Positions 7,798-17,277 are shown, numbered from the stretch's first letter. The stretch: 64,000 nt of DNA from Pelobacter sp. UBA6093 (GCA_002435955.1 DIWZ01000024.1:20091-84090); one strand, 5' to 3'. Notes: generated by a model not told the origin, from the letters alone. Numbers and translations: made by a program.

Positions 7798-9135
7798 ATG
7801 AAAACCGAAATGCCTCAGGATATAGTGGAAACCAACCTGCAGCTGTTGGTGAACGAGCCGACAGTGACCCCCGTGTCGACGGTCATGGCGCGCTCCAATC
7901 TCTGGAAGGCTCTTGGTCCCGGCATCCTGATGTCCTGCGCGGCTATCGGCGGTTCCCACCTGGTGTGGTCGACCCGGGCCGGGGCCGATTTCGGCTGGAG
8001 TCTGCTGGGTCTCATCCTGCTGGCCAATCTGTTGAAGTTCCCTTTCTTTCTCTACGGCCAACGTTATACCGCCGCCACCGGCGAAAGTCTGCTGGCCGGC
8101 TATCATCGCCATGGCGTGGTGTATGTCTGGATCTTTCTGTTGATCAACATCCTTACCGGTACCATCAACATTGCCGGCGTGGCGATGCTCAGCGGAGCGC
8201 TGTTCGCCGGCTACGGGATCGTCGGGATGTCCATACCCCATCTCACTATCGGCCTGATGGCAGTCTGCGCCCTGCTGTTGCTGCTGGGGCACTACAAGCT
8301 GCTCGACTCGATGGCGAAGGTCATTATCATCCTGCTTGCGCTGGGCACCTTGGCAGCGGTGGCGCTGGCCATCCCCGAAAGCCGTTCGTTGCCGGCGGAG
8401 TTCGTCGCTCCCAGTCCCTGGACCTGGGCGTCCTTTGCCTTCCTGATCAGCCTGCTCGGGTGGATGCCGGCGCCGATCGATCTGTCGGCCTGGTCCTCGC
8501 TGTGGATATTCAGTCGCAAGAAGCAGACCGGGCACTTTGCCACCGTGAAAGAGACCACCATCGATTTTTACCTCGGCTATGTGGCGGCGGTGGTCCTGGC
8601 GGTATTGTTTTTAGCCCTGGGCGCACTGGTGATGTTCGGCTCGGGCACGTCGTTTTCGGACAGCGGCATCGCTTTTTCCCATCAGTTGGTCACCCTCTAC
8701 ACCGCCACTATCGGTGACTGGTCGCGTCCCCTGATCCTGACAGCGGCTTTTTTCACCATGTTCAGCACCACCTTGACCGCTATGGACGGTTATCCGCGTT
8801 CCCTGGCGGCCTGCTGCACCCTCATCGGCGATCTGTCGGTGCGGCGTTTTCGTCAGATCCATCAGGCCTGGATTCTCATCTCGGTACTGGCCGGCTCGCT
8901 GGTGGTGCTCTATTTCGTTAAAAATCTCCTGCAACTGTTAACCTTCGCTGCGGTGATCTCCTTCGTCACTTCGCCCATCCTTGCCGGCATCAATTACAAA
9001 GTCATAAACGGCGACAACGTCCCGGCAAACTACCGCCCCGGGCTGTTCCTCAAGCTACTCAGCTGGTCCGGGCTGGTGTTTTTCGTGCTGATGACGGCCG
9101 GTTACGTTTATGTAACCTTCTTTCATACATCGTGA
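7798..9135 (+). CDS. NRAMP-family-like transporter with non-canonical metal site
   Basis: A 445-residue inner-membrane protein with about eleven hydrophobic segments. TM1 keeps the NRAMP frame GPG (40-42) but where manganese and iron transporters have DPGN, this protein has IGGSH (50-54). In TM6, where NRAMPs carry a conserved Met-Pro-His, it has WMPAPID (222-228). Family proteins move divalent metals (Mn, Fe) with protons; a substitution of the coordinating Asp/Asn indicates a different substrate, as in described divergent branches such as magnesium-transporting NRMT proteins. GGAAAGG precedes the start. It is monocistronic, behind a good sigma-70 promoter, and converges on lipB. Transport role is secure, substrate unknown. 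Confidence 0.8.
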   Translation: MKTEMPQDIVETNLQLLVNEPTVTPVSTVMARSNLWKALGPGILMSCAAIGGSHLVWSTRAGADFGWSLLGLILLANLLKFPFFLYGQRYTAATGESLLAGYHRHGVVYVWIFLLINILTGTINIAGVAMLSGALFAGYGIVGMSIPHLTIGLMAVCALLLLLGHYKLLDSMAKVIIILLALGTLAAVALAIPESRSLPAEFVAPSPWTWASFAFLISLLGWMPAPIDLSAWSSLWIFSRKKQTGHFATVKETTIDFYLGYVAAVVLAVLFLALGALVMFGSGTSFSDSGIAFSHQLVTLYTATIGDWSRPLILTAAFFTMFSTTLTAMDGYPRSLAACCTLIGDLSVRRFRQIHQAWILISVLAGSLVVLYFVKNLLQLLTFAAVISFVTSPILAGINYKVINGDNVPANYRPGLFLKLLSWSGLVFFVLMTAGYVYVTFFHTS

Positions 9136-9189
9136 GCATTTGAAGACGGTTTGACGTGCCACCATGCCGATCTTTTTTTTGGGAGAGCG

Positions 9190-9870
9190 CTATGGAGCGG
9201 CCGGCAGAACCTGGGCGGCCTCGATTTCGCAGAAGTTGCGGTCGAAAACTTCGGCGAGATGCTTCCCCAGCTGGGTTAAAATCCCCGCCATGGAGATCTT
9301 GCGGCCATTTTCCACCGCCAGAGAGGTCATCTCCACCGCGGCCAGTCCGCAGGGCCGGATCCAGCGAAACGGCTCCAGCGCCGGATTGACGTTAAGGGCC
9401 AGGCCGTGGAAGGCCACCCCGTGGCGGATGGCAATGCCGACGCTGCCCAGTTTCCTGCCGTTGCACCAGACACCGCGATTTCTCGGATCTCTGACCGCCG
9501 GCACCCCCCAGTCCCGCGCCAGGCGCAGCATCAGTTCTTCCAGGAGAAAGACGTAGGCGGCTACAGAAAGTTGCGACTGACGCAGTTTCAGGATCGGATA
9601 GATCACCAACTGGCCCTGGCCATGGTAGGTGATGTCGCCGCCGCGCTCGATGTGAACCAGCGGTATGCCCGAGTCCGCCAGGAAATCCTCGGAGACCAAC
9701 AGGTGCTCACGGTTCCCCCGCCGTCCCAGGGTAAACACCGCCGGGTGTTCGGTGATCAGGAACAGATCCCGGGCAAGTTCGCCCCGGCGGCATTGCTCCA
9801 CCAGGTCGCGTTGCAGTTGGTGGGCAGCTCGATAATCGAGCAGGCCCAGATGACAATAGAGGGCTTCCAT
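9190..9870 (-). CDS. lipB: Octanoyl-[acyl-carrier-protein]:protein N-octanoyltransferase
   Basis: LipB transfers an octanoyl group from acyl carrier protein to the lipoyl-domain lysine of 2-oxoacid dehydrogenases and the glycine cleavage H protein; LipA then inserts sulfur. The 226-residue product has the family motif RGGDITYHGQGQ (76-87), the conserved lysine in GRKLGSVGI (K140) and the acyl-thioester cysteine in RPCGLA (C174), so the catalytic pair is intact. Length matches the usual size. A GTG at 9873 opens the frame; ATG 9870 is the more normal start. It is divergent from aceE, whose partner AceF carries the lipoyl domain at K43, so the pair forms a coherent pyruvate dehydrogenase locus. 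lipA is not in the window. Confidence 0.95.
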   Translation of the reverse strand: MEALYCHLGLLDYRAAHQLQRDLVEQCRRGELARDLFLITEHPAVFTLGRRGNREHLLVSEDFLADSGIPLVHIERGGDITYHGQGQLVIYPILKLRQSQLSVAAYVFLLEELMLRLARDWGVPAVRDPRNRGVWCNGRKLGSVGIAIRHGVAFHGLALNVNPALEPFRWIRPCGLAAVEMTSLAVENGRKISMAGILTQLGKHLAEVFDRNFCEIEAAQVLPAAP

Positions 9871-10049
9871 CACCGCTTTATCCTGAAATTCCTGCTGGAA
9901 CTGGTATTCTATGACACTGATTCCAAATTGTAACGGAGTTGCTGCTCCTGTCCACCCGACGCACCGGTATCCGGCCGGGCAGTGCTGGAGCCAGGGCGAC
10001 AGGATGCCTGGCTCATGCGTCGTCGCTCCCTGTTTTTTCGAGGTATCCC

Positions 10050-12707
10050 ATGACTGGTTATTATAAAGATCCCGATCCCGCGGAAACCCGCGACTGGCTG
10101 GAAGCCCTGGAAGGTCTTATTGCGGCGGAAGGTAACGAAAAGGCCGATTACCTGCTGCGGGAGTTGACCGCCAGGGCCCGTTCCCTGGGCGTATCCACCT
10201 CCCCCGGTTTGCTCACCCCCTACTGCAACACCATTGCCCCGGCGGATGGCGAAAAAATTCCCGGAGATTCCCTGATCGCGCGCAACGTGGCCGCGTATGT
10301 GCGCTGGAATGCCATGGCCATGGTAGCCCGGGCCAACAAGAACGGCAAGGCCCTGGGCGGTCACATCGCGACCTACACCTCCATTTCCTCCATGTTCGAG
10401 GTCGGTTTCAACTGGTTCTTCCGCGGGCCACAGACACAGCAGGGTGCCGACATGGTCTACTTTCAGGGCCACAGTTCGCCGGGCATTTACGCCCGCGCCT
10501 TTGTCGAAGGGCGTCTGGATGAAGAGCAAATGGCCCATTTCCGCCGCGAGGTCGGCGGCCGGGGGCTTTCTTCCTACCCCCACCCCTGGCTGATGCCGGA
10601 GTTCTGGGAATTCCCCGTGGTCTCCATGGGGCTGGGCCCCCTGACGGCCATCTACCAGGCGCGCTTCATGAAATACATGGCGAGCAGGAAGCTCAAATCT
10701 GCCGGAGACCGCAAGGTCTGGGTGTTTATAGGCGACGGCGAGACGGACGAACCGGAGTCTCTGGCCGCCCTCACCCTGGCCGCGCGGGAGAAGCTCGACA
10801 ACCTGATCTTTGTGGTCAATTGCAATCTGCAGCGTCTCGACGGACCGGTGCGTGGCAACGGCAAAATCATCCAGGAACTGGAGGGGCGTTTTCGCGGGGC
10901 CGGCTGGCATGTCATCAAGGTGATCTGGGGGAGCGAATGGGACCCTATTCTGGAGCGGGATACCGAAGGGCTGTTGCTGAAAAAGCTCGGAGCCATGGTC
11001 GATGGGGATTTCCAGACCATCCACGCCCGGGGACCGGCCTATCTGCGCGAGAAGCTTTTCGGCGATGATCCCTACCTGACGGCCCTGATCGAAGATATGA
11101 GTGACCGGGATCTCTGGCAGCTCGGTCGTGGCGGGCACGATCCCAGGAAGGTCTATGCCGCCTTTGCCGCCGCCTGCCGACACCGGGGCCAGCCCACGGT
11201 GATCCTGGCGAAAACCGTCAAGGGGTTCGGTATGGGCCAGGCCGGAGAATCGGTGATGGTGGCCCACAACGTGAAAAAGATGGATCAGGACGCGCTCAAG
11301 GAGTTCCGGACTCGCTTCCATGTGCCGTTGAAGGATGACGAACTCACCGATCTGCCTTTTATCCGGCCCCCCGAAGGCAGCCCCGAGGAGCGCTTTATCC
11401 GGAGACAGCGCGAAGCGCTCGGCGGCCCGGTGCCGTTTCGCCGGACCGAGTCAACCCCCCTCAAGGTGCCGCCGCTCAGCCGTTTCGAGAGTCTGCTCGA
11501 AGCGTCAAAAGATCGTGAATTCTCGACCACCATGGCTTTCGTCCGAATGCTCAGCGCGCTGACCAAGGACAAGGCCCTCGGCAAATACATCGTGCCCATC
11601 ATTCCCGACGAGGCCCGCACTTTCGGCATGGAAGGGCTGTTCCGGCAACTGGGGATCTATGCTCCGGACGGGCAACTTTATGAACCCCAGGATGCCGAGG
11701 CCTTAGCCTGGTACCGGGAAGATCCCGAGGGACAGATTCTCGAAGAAGGCATCACCGAAGCCGGGGCGGTCTCCTCCTGGATTGCGGCCGGCACCGCCCA
11801 CGTCAATTACGGGGTGCCGATGATCCCTTTCTATACCTTCTATTCCATGTTCGGTTTTCAACGCATCGCTGATCTGCTGTGGTCGGCGGGGGACAGTCGC
11901 GCTCGAGGTTTTTTGCTGGGGGCCACCTCGGGGCGGACCACCCTGAACGGCGAGGGGCTGCAGCACCAGGACGGTCAGGGCCTGCTGTTTGCTTCGGCGT
12001 TTCCCACCTGCCAGGCCTACGACCCGACCTTCGCCTACGAAGTGGCGGTGCTGGTGCAGAAGGGCCTCGAACGCATGTATGCCGACGAACAGGACATCTT
12101 TTATTACATCACCCTGCTCAATGAAAATTATCCCCACCCGGCCATGCCGGAGCAGGTAGAGGAAGGCATCCACCGGGGCATGTACCTGCTGCGCAAAGCC
12201 GAAGCGGGGGAGCCACAGGTCCAGCTCATGGGCAGCGGCGCCATTTTGCGCGAAGTCATCGCGGCGGCCGATCTGTTGCGGGAGGATTTCGGCGTGCAGG
12301 CGGATGTCTGGTCGGTGCTCGGCATCAACCAGTTACATCGGGACGGGATGCAGGTGGAAGAGTGGAATCGCCTTCACCCCGATCAAGCGCCCCGCAAATC
12401 CTGGGTCGAACTGGCCTTGCAGGGACACGCCGGACCGGTGGTCATCAGCACCGACTATGTCCGCGCCTATGCCGAACAGATCCGCGGCCTGATCCACCGG
12501 CCGTTGACCGTACTCGGTACTGATGGCTTCGGGCGCAGTGATACCAGGGAGGTGCTGCGCGATTTTTTCAAGGTGGACCGTTATCATGTTGTCGTTGCGG
12601 CGCTGAAATCCCTGGCCGATCAGGAGCAGCTGCCGGTCTCCACCGTGACGGAGGCGATGGAAAAATACCGGATCAACCCCGAGGCTCCGCCTTCGATCTG
12701 TCGATAG
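10050..12707 (+). CDS. aceE: Pyruvate dehydrogenase E1 component, homodimeric type
   Basis: The 885-residue E1 decarboxylates pyruvate with thiamine diphosphate and passes the acetyl group to the lipoyl domain of AceF. It is the single-chain homodimeric type found in many proteobacteria, not the alpha/beta type. The thiamine diphosphate motif begins with GDGE at 228-231 and ends near VNCN about 30 residues later. The N-terminal third keeps the GGHIATYTS and FQGHSSPGIYARAF signatures of AceE, and the C-terminal domain contains GTDGFGRSD. ATG 10050 is chosen because GAGGT lies upstream and MTGYYKDPDP matches a normal AceE N-terminus. It is followed 57 bp later by aceF, with which it likely forms an operon. 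Confidence 0.96.
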   Translation: MTGYYKDPDPAETRDWLEALEGLIAAEGNEKADYLLRELTARARSLGVSTSPGLLTPYCNTIAPADGEKIPGDSLIARNVAAYVRWNAMAMVARANKNGKALGGHIATYTSISSMFEVGFNWFFRGPQTQQGADMVYFQGHSSPGIYARAFVEGRLDEEQMAHFRREVGGRGLSSYPHPWLMPEFWEFPVVSMGLGPLTAIYQARFMKYMASRKLKSAGDRKVWVFIGDGETDEPESLAALTLAAREKLDNLIFVVNCNLQRLDGPVRGNGKIIQELEGRFRGAGWHVIKVIWGSEWDPILERDTEGLLLKKLGAMVDGDFQTIHARGPAYLREKLFGDDPYLTALIEDMSDRDLWQLGRGGHDPRKVYAAFAAACRHRGQPTVILAKTVKGFGMGQAGESVMVAHNVKKMDQDALKEFRTRFHVPLKDDELTDLPFIRPPEGSPEERFIRRQREALGGPVPFRRTESTPLKVPPLSRFESLLEASKDREFSTTMAFVRMLSALTKDKALGKYIVPIIPDEARTFGMEGLFRQLGIYAPDGQLYEPQDAEALAWYREDPEGQILEEGITEAGAVSSWIAAGTAHVNYGVPMIPFYTFYSMFGFQRIADLLWSAGDSRARGFLLGATSGRTTLNGEGLQHQDGQGLLFASAFPTCQAYDPTFAYEVAVLVQKGLERMYADEQDIFYYITLLNENYPHPAMPEQVEEGIHRGMYLLRKAEAGEPQVQLMGSGAILREVIAAADLLREDFGVQADVWSVLGINQLHRDGMQVEEWNRLHPDQAPRKSWVELALQGHAGPVVISTDYVRAYAEQIRGLIHRPLTVLGTDGFGRSDTREVLRDFFKVDRYHVVVAALKSLADQEQLPVSTVTEAMEKYRINPEAPPSICR

Positions 12708-12764
12708 ACCGGAAAATCAACCTCTTGCAACCCGTAAACCTGCTTTTTACAAGGAGCATGGCAC

Positions 12765-14159
12765 ATGGCCGTTAAACAGGTTACCGTCCCCGATTTTGGT
12801 GATATCGAGGAGATCATCGTTGTGGATGTCTATGTTTCCCCCGGCGACCGGGTTGCACAGGAGGATCCCCTGGTCGCCCTGGAAAGCGAAAAAGCGGTGA
12901 TGGATATCCCTTCTCCTTTCGCTGGCATCGTCAAGGACGTGAGCGTGAAAGAGAATGATCGAGTGAAAAACGGGGATCTGATTATCCGGATTGAAGTGGA
13001 AGCAGAATCGGAAGAGACAGAAGAGACGGAAGAGACGGAAGAGACGGAAGAGACGGAAGAGACGGAAGAGACGGAAGAGACGGAAGATAAATCGGCGCAG
13101 GAAAAGCAGGAAAAACAAAAAGCGCGCGCGGAAAAGAAATCTGCCGACGAAGAAGCCGAGACGTTGGAGCAGGAAACGCACACAAAAGCCCCCGAAAAGG
13201 CCACGGAAGCCACCACGGAGGAAGAAGAAACGGCTCCCCCGGTAAACCGCCAGAAGCCGGGCGAGGTGCATCATGCGACTCCCTCCGTGCGTGCCTATGC
13301 CCGGGAACTCGGCGTGGAGCTGTCCCGTGTCGAAGGCAGCGGGCCGAAGGGCCGCATCCTCAAGGAAGATGTTCAGGCGTTGGTGAAGCAGACCATGCAG
13401 GGTGCCGGTAGCGGTGAAGGGTTCGTGTTGCCGCAGATTCCGCTGGAGGATTTCAGCAAATACGGCGAAGTTGAGGAAACTACCCTGAGCCGATTTAAGC
13501 AGATCGCCGGTGCCCGGTTGCATAAAAGCTGGCTCAGTGTGCCCCATGTTACCCATTTCGATGAAGCCGATGTGACCGATCTGGAGGATTTCCGTAAACA
13601 ATCGAATGAAGAGGCGGAGAGTGAAGAATTACATTTTAGCCCTCTGGTCTTTATCATCAAGGCCGTGGCGGCAACCCTGAAAGCCTTTCCCCTTTTCAAC
13701 AGTTCACTGGTGCCGGGCGGCGAAAAGGTGATCCTCAAACATTACTATAATATCGGCATCGCGGTGGATACCCCTCATGGGCTGGTGGTGCCGGTCATCA
13801 AGCAGGCCGATAGCAAGGGGGTCACGGAAATCGCCCGGGAGCTGAAACAGCTCAGCAGCGCGGCGAGGGAAGGCAAGCTGGGTATTGCCGATATCCAGGG
13901 GGCATCGTTCACCATCTCCAGCCTGGGCGGAATCGGCGGCAGCGGCTTCACTCCCATTGTCAACGCGCCGCAGGTCGCCATTCTGGGTCTGGCCCGTAAC
14001 TATCGCAAACCGGTGTGGGACGGAGAGGCCTTCATCCCGCGACTGACCCTGCCGTTTTCCCTGTCCTACGACCACCGGGTCATCGATGGCGCCGAAGCGG
14101 CCCGCTTCTGCCGTGCGTTGAGTCGCGATATCGAGGATTTGCGGCGGGTGTTGCTTTAA
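12765..14159 (+). CDS. aceF: Pyruvate dehydrogenase E2, dihydrolipoamide acetyltransferase
   Basis: The 464-residue E2 core moves acetyl groups from lipoate to CoA. It has a single lipoyl domain (1-80) with the modified lysine in ESEKAVMDI (K43), a peripheral-subunit-binding domain (about 168-203, ATPSVRAYARELGV, then GPKGRILKEDV) and the catalytic acetyltransferase domain with DHRVIDG at 436-442 (H437). The linker between the lipoyl and binding domains is unusual: instead of the Ala/Pro-rich hinge of most E2 proteins it is Glu/Thr/Lys-rich and starts with eight EET repeats (83-106) encoded by a perfect 9-bp tandem repeat. Such length variation keeps the frame. AAGGAG precedes the start; lpd follows after 161 bp. 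Confidence 0.96.
   Translation: MAVKQVTVPDFGDIEEIIVVDVYVSPGDRVAQEDPLVALESEKAVMDIPSPFAGIVKDVSVKENDRVKNGDLIIRIEVEAESEETEETEETEETEETEETEETEETEDKSAQEKQEKQKARAEKKSADEEAETLEQETHTKAPEKATEATTEEEETAPPVNRQKPGEVHHATPSVRAYARELGVELSRVEGSGPKGRILKEDVQALVKQTMQGAGSGEGFVLPQIPLEDFSKYGEVEETTLSRFKQIAGARLHKSWLSVPHVTHFDEADVTDLEDFRKQSNEEAESEELHFSPLVFIIKAVAATLKAFPLFNSSLVPGGEKVILKHYYNIGIAVDTPHGLVVPVIKQADSKGVTEIARELKQLSSAAREGKLGIADIQGASFTISSLGGIGGSGFTPIVNAPQVAILGLARNYRKPVWDGEAFIPRLTLPFSLSYDHRVIDGAEAARFCRALSRDIEDLRRVLL
13011..13082 (+). repeat. 9-bp in-frame tandem repeat (GAAGAGACG) in aceF
   Basis: Eight contiguous units of GAAGAGACG (first unit ends in A), each encoding Glu-Glu-Thr, sit in the flexible linker of AceF. 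A degenerate ninth unit, GAAGATAAA, follows. Period nine means gain or loss of units changes linker length without breaking the frame. Confidence 0.9.
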
Positions 14160-14320
14160 ACTGAACGAGCAAAGCCGTTTGGTTTTGCTCGCGAAGACGC
14201 GAAGAAAATCTATTTTCCCAATAAAGCTTGCCTGCTCTGCTTGGGATTTTGACTCTCCTTTGCGCCTTCGCGGCTTCGCGTTAGACAGATTTAATAATTT
14301 TCCGTTACGGAGCAAAAATC
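14160..14320. repeat. aceF-lpd spacer with hairpin and GCGAAG inverted repeats
   Basis: A hairpin CGAGCAAA/TTTTGCTCG lies at 14166-14191, without a T-run. It is followed by GCGAAGACGCGAAG near 14190-14205 and its complement-like CTTCGCGGCTTCGCG near 14266-14281, an inverted pair of the same style as intergenic repeats at 50428-50476, 49764-49809 and 51553-51658. The structure may adjust lpd expression relative to aceEF. Confidence 0.6.
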
Positions 14321-15736
14321 ATGGCTGAAAAACAGGCGTTTGATCTCGTCGTGCTGGGTGGTGGCCCCGGTGGCTACACGGCTGCTTTTCGGGCCGCCGA
14401 TCTGGGACTTTCCGTCTGCCTGATCGAACAGTCCCGGCAATTGGGCGGGGTGTGCCTGCATGTGGGCTGCATCCCCTCGAAAACCCTGCTCCACGCTGCC
14501 GCCGTGATGGAAGAGGCCGAAAAAGCGGCCGCCTTCGGTGTGAAGTTTGCGCCACCCGAAATCGACCTGACCGCCCTCCGAGACAAAAAAGACCAGGTTA
14601 TCCAGCAACTGGCCAACGGCCTGGAGGGGTTGAGCAAGGCTAGGGAAATCACCCGCTTAACCGGCCGGGGAGAATTCCGGGATTCGAAAACCATGCGGGT
14701 TGTCGGGGAGGAAGGGGAGACCCGGATCACTTTCAAACACGTCATCATCGCCACCGGCTCGCATGCCGCTGGCCTGCCGGATGCTCCGGATGATCCCCGC
14801 ATGTGGGATTCCGACGATGCCCTGGCACTGCCTTTTATACCGAAGCGGCTACTGATCCTCGGCGGCGGCATCATCGGTCTGGAGCTGGCCCAGGTTTACA
14901 GCGCCCTGGGATCCGGCATCACCATGGTCGAAATGCGCGACCAGCTTATCCCTTCCGCCGACAAGGATCTGGTGCAGCCTCTGTTGCGCAAACTGAAGGA
15001 TAAATACCGGATTCTCACCGGCACCCGAGTCACGGAAATCAGCGCCCGGAATAGCGGTATGCAGGTCGGATTTGCTGGCGACGACCTTGATGAAACCGGC
15101 GAATTCGATGCTGTGCTGGTGGCCATCGGTCGGCGCCCGAATACTGCAAGACTTGGTCTCGATGCCGCCGGACTGGAAGCCAACGAACAGGGCTTTCTCC
15201 AGGTCAATGAACGTCAGCAGACCTCCCAGTCCCATATATATGCCATCGGCGATGTGGTGGGTGAGCCGATGCTGGCTCACAAGGCGACTCACCAGGGCAA
15301 GGTGGCTGCCGAGGTTGTTGCCGGCCGCAAGACCGCGTTTACACCGATGACCATTCCGGCGGTGGCCTACACGTCCCCGGAGATCGCCTGGATGGGGTAT
15401 ACTGAAAAACAGGCCAAGGCACGGGGGGTTGCTTACACCAAGGGCGCATTTCCATGGAGTTCCAGCGGTCGCGCCCTTAGCGCCGGGGTTACCGGCGGCC
15501 TCAGCAAGGTTCTGTTCGATAAGGCAAGTGGTCGCATCATCGGCGCCGGCATCTGCGGCAGCCATGCCGGCGAGCTGATCCACGAGGCGGTGCTGGCGCT
15601 GGAAATGGGGGCCGATGCCGAGGATATCAGCCGGACCGTGCACGCTCATCCCACTCTGGCGGAGACCTTTGCCCTGGCCGCGGAAATGGTCGATGGGTCC
15701 ATTACAGATGCCTTGCCGGCGCAGAAAAAGAGGTAA
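14321..15736 (+). CDS. lpdA: Dihydrolipoamide dehydrogenase (E3)
   Basis: The 471-residue flavoprotein reoxidises dihydrolipoamide with NAD+. Evidence: N-terminal FAD dinucleotide fold GGGPGGY (13-19), redox-active disulfide in GVCLHVGCIPSK (C45, C50), second NAD-binding Gly-rich fold around GGGIIGLE, and the C-terminal catalytic His-Glu pair HAHPTLAE (H443, E448). The length fits the family. GGAG precedes the ATG by eight bases. It follows aceEF in the same orientation and supplies the E3 of the pyruvate dehydrogenase complex; it may also serve other lipoate enzymes. The only minor variation is HVG in place of NVG between the cysteines. Confidence 0.96.
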   Translation: MAEKQAFDLVVLGGGPGGYTAAFRAADLGLSVCLIEQSRQLGGVCLHVGCIPSKTLLHAAAVMEEAEKAAAFGVKFAPPEIDLTALRDKKDQVIQQLANGLEGLSKAREITRLTGRGEFRDSKTMRVVGEEGETRITFKHVIIATGSHAAGLPDAPDDPRMWDSDDALALPFIPKRLLILGGGIIGLELAQVYSALGSGITMVEMRDQLIPSADKDLVQPLLRKLKDKYRILTGTRVTEISARNSGMQVGFAGDDLDETGEFDAVLVAIGRRPNTARLGLDAAGLEANEQGFLQVNERQQTSQSHIYAIGDVVGEPMLAHKATHQGKVAAEVVAGRKTAFTPMTIPAVAYTSPEIAWMGYTEKQAKARGVAYTKGAFPWSSSGRALSAGVTGGLSKVLFDKASGRIIGAGICGSHAGELIHEAVLALEMGADAEDISRTVHAHPTLAETFALAAEMVDGSITDALPAQKKR

Positions 15737-15747
15737 AAGGAGGCAGT

Positions 15748-16710
15748 ATGAAAGCCATTCGCGTACACCAGTTCGGTGCCCCCGAGGTCATGTCGCTGGA
15801 GGAGGTCCCAACCCCCACCCCCGGTAAGAGCGAGGTGCTGGTGCGGGTTGCGGCGGCAGGGATCAATCCGGTCGATACCTACATCCGCTCCGGTACTTAT
15901 CCGCTGCGTGGTGAGCTGCCCTATACGCCCGGGTTCGATGCCGCCGGGGTCATCGAGGCGGTCGGAACCGAAGTGGGGCACCGCCGGGTCGGTGAACGGG
16001 TTTACCTTGCCGGCAGTCTGAGCGGCACCTATGCCGAATTGGCTCTTTGTCGCGAGGATCAGGTTCATCCTCTACCGGAGCGCATTTCTTTCTCCCAAGG
16101 GGCAGCGCTGGGCATCCCTTACGGTACGGCCTGGTATGCCCTGTTCGAACGTGCCAGGGTGCGCCCCGGGGAATTTCTGCTGGTACACGGGGCCAGCGGC
16201 GGGGTTGGCATCGCCGCGGTGCAACTGGCACGCGCCGCCGGACTGTGGGTCATCGGCACCGCCGGCAGTGAGCAGGGGCGGGCACTGGTAACGGAAAACG
16301 GTGCCCACCAGGTTCTCGATCACCATCGCTCCGACTACCTCGACGGCATCCCCCAGTTGACTTGCGAGCATGGGATCGATGTGACTCTGGAGATGCTGGC
16401 CAACGTCAATCTCGGCCAGGATCTGCTGCTGATGGCGCCGGGCGGCCGGGTGGTTGTCATCGGCTGTCGCGGTACCTGCGAGATCGATCCGCGCGCCGCC
16501 ATGCGCAGCAATATCGCCATCCTCGGCATGCTCCTGTTCAATACCACCGCCACCGAGCAGCGTCGCATACACGCGGCTCTTTACGCCGGGCTGGAAAACG
16601 GCAGCTTGAATCCGGTGGTTGGACGGGAGTTGTCGCTGGCCGAGGCGGCTCGCGGCCATCATGCGGTCATGGAGCCCGGCGCCGGTGGCAAGATTGTGCT
16701 GCTGCCCTGA
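15748..16710 (+). CDS. NADPH:quinone reductase-type MDR oxidoreductase
   Basis: A 320-residue member of the medium-chain dehydrogenase/reductase superfamily in the zinc-free quinone oxidoreductase branch. The N-terminal GroES-like domain begins MKAIRVHQFGAPEVM and contains GINPVDTYIRSG; the NADP-binding fold is around GASGGVGIAAVQLA (about 147-160). The zinc-binding cysteines and histidines of alcohol dehydrogenases are absent. Such enzymes reduce quinones or reactive enals with NADPH. AAAGGAGG lies before the start, only 12 bp after lpd, so it is probably read through from the pyruvate dehydrogenase operon, though no functional link to PDH is evident. Exact substrate is unknown. Confidence 0.88.
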   Translation: MKAIRVHQFGAPEVMSLEEVPTPTPGKSEVLVRVAAAGINPVDTYIRSGTYPLRGELPYTPGFDAAGVIEAVGTEVGHRRVGERVYLAGSLSGTYAELALCREDQVHPLPERISFSQGAALGIPYGTAWYALFERARVRPGEFLLVHGASGGVGIAAVQLARAAGLWVIGTAGSEQGRALVTENGAHQVLDHHRSDYLDGIPQLTCEHGIDVTLEMLANVNLGQDLLLMAPGGRVVVIGCRGTCEIDPRAAMRSNIAILGMLLFNTTATEQRRIHAALYAGLENGSLNPVVGRELSLAEAARGHHAVMEPGAGGKIVLLP

Positions 16711-16845
16711 GTTCAAGGCTGCATCGACCGGGCAGGGTGGGCCATGCGGTTAATCTGTCAATTCATGTCTATCTTAAACAGGTCATTCATGTCGTTTAAT
16801 CCCTGAAATTAATGCCGCGTGCATGGCTGAGAAAAGGAGTTCATC

Positions 16846-17277
16846 ATGCCGACAATCATGGAAACCATTGCTGCTGATCCGTCCTTGAAAACCCTTAAGA
16901 AGGCGTTGGATATTGTTGGAGGAGTTCGTGAGAGGTTGGAAAACGACGGCAGCTTGACTTTTTTCGCCCCCAATGACGAGGCCTTTGCCCGGCTTAATGT
17001 CGAACATGTACTGGGTGACGTCCCCAAGCTGGCGGATATTCTGAACTACCATCTGGTGGGAGAAACACGCTACCAAAAAGAGATGGATGTGAAAAATCTC
17101 GACTCCCTGGTGACCGAACTGGGCAAGAGTCTTTCCATCTATCTGGACGAAAACGAGGTCATGATCGATAATGCCCACCTGGTGAGTGCTGATATCGAGT
17201 GCAGCAATGGCGTGATGCATGTAATCGATAATGTTTTTCTGCCGCAGCATTCCGGGTGGTACGAAACCCTGGCTTGA
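16846..17277 (+). CDS. Fasciclin (FAS1)-domain protein, no signal peptide
   Basis: A 143-residue protein made of a single FAS1 domain. Typical FAS1 signatures are visible: SLTFFAPNDEAFARL (about 36-50) as the H1 motif, ILNYHLVGE in the middle, and NGVMHVIDNVFLP near the end as the H2 region. Bacterial FAS1 proteins are mostly secreted adhesion or cell-surface proteins, yet this one begins directly with the domain and shows no hydrophobic leader, so it would stay cytosolic unless exported another way. AAAAGGAG precedes the start. It stands alone, followed by a strong terminator at 17341. Function unknown. Confidence 0.8.
   Translation: MPTIMETIAADPSLKTLKKALDIVGGVRERLENDGSLTFFAPNDEAFARLNVEHVLGDVPKLADILNYHLVGETRYQKEMDVKNLDSLVTELGKSLSIYLDENEVMIDNAHLVSADIECSNGVMHVIDNVFLPQHSGWYETLA

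Noticed and set aside
12747..13601. Long minus-strand frame across aceF, rich in Phe, Leu and Arg repeats
   Set aside because: It is the antisense shadow of the EET repeat and linker; repeated Arg-Leu-Phe units are a by-product of the 9-bp repeat and no ribosome-binding site or family match is visible.
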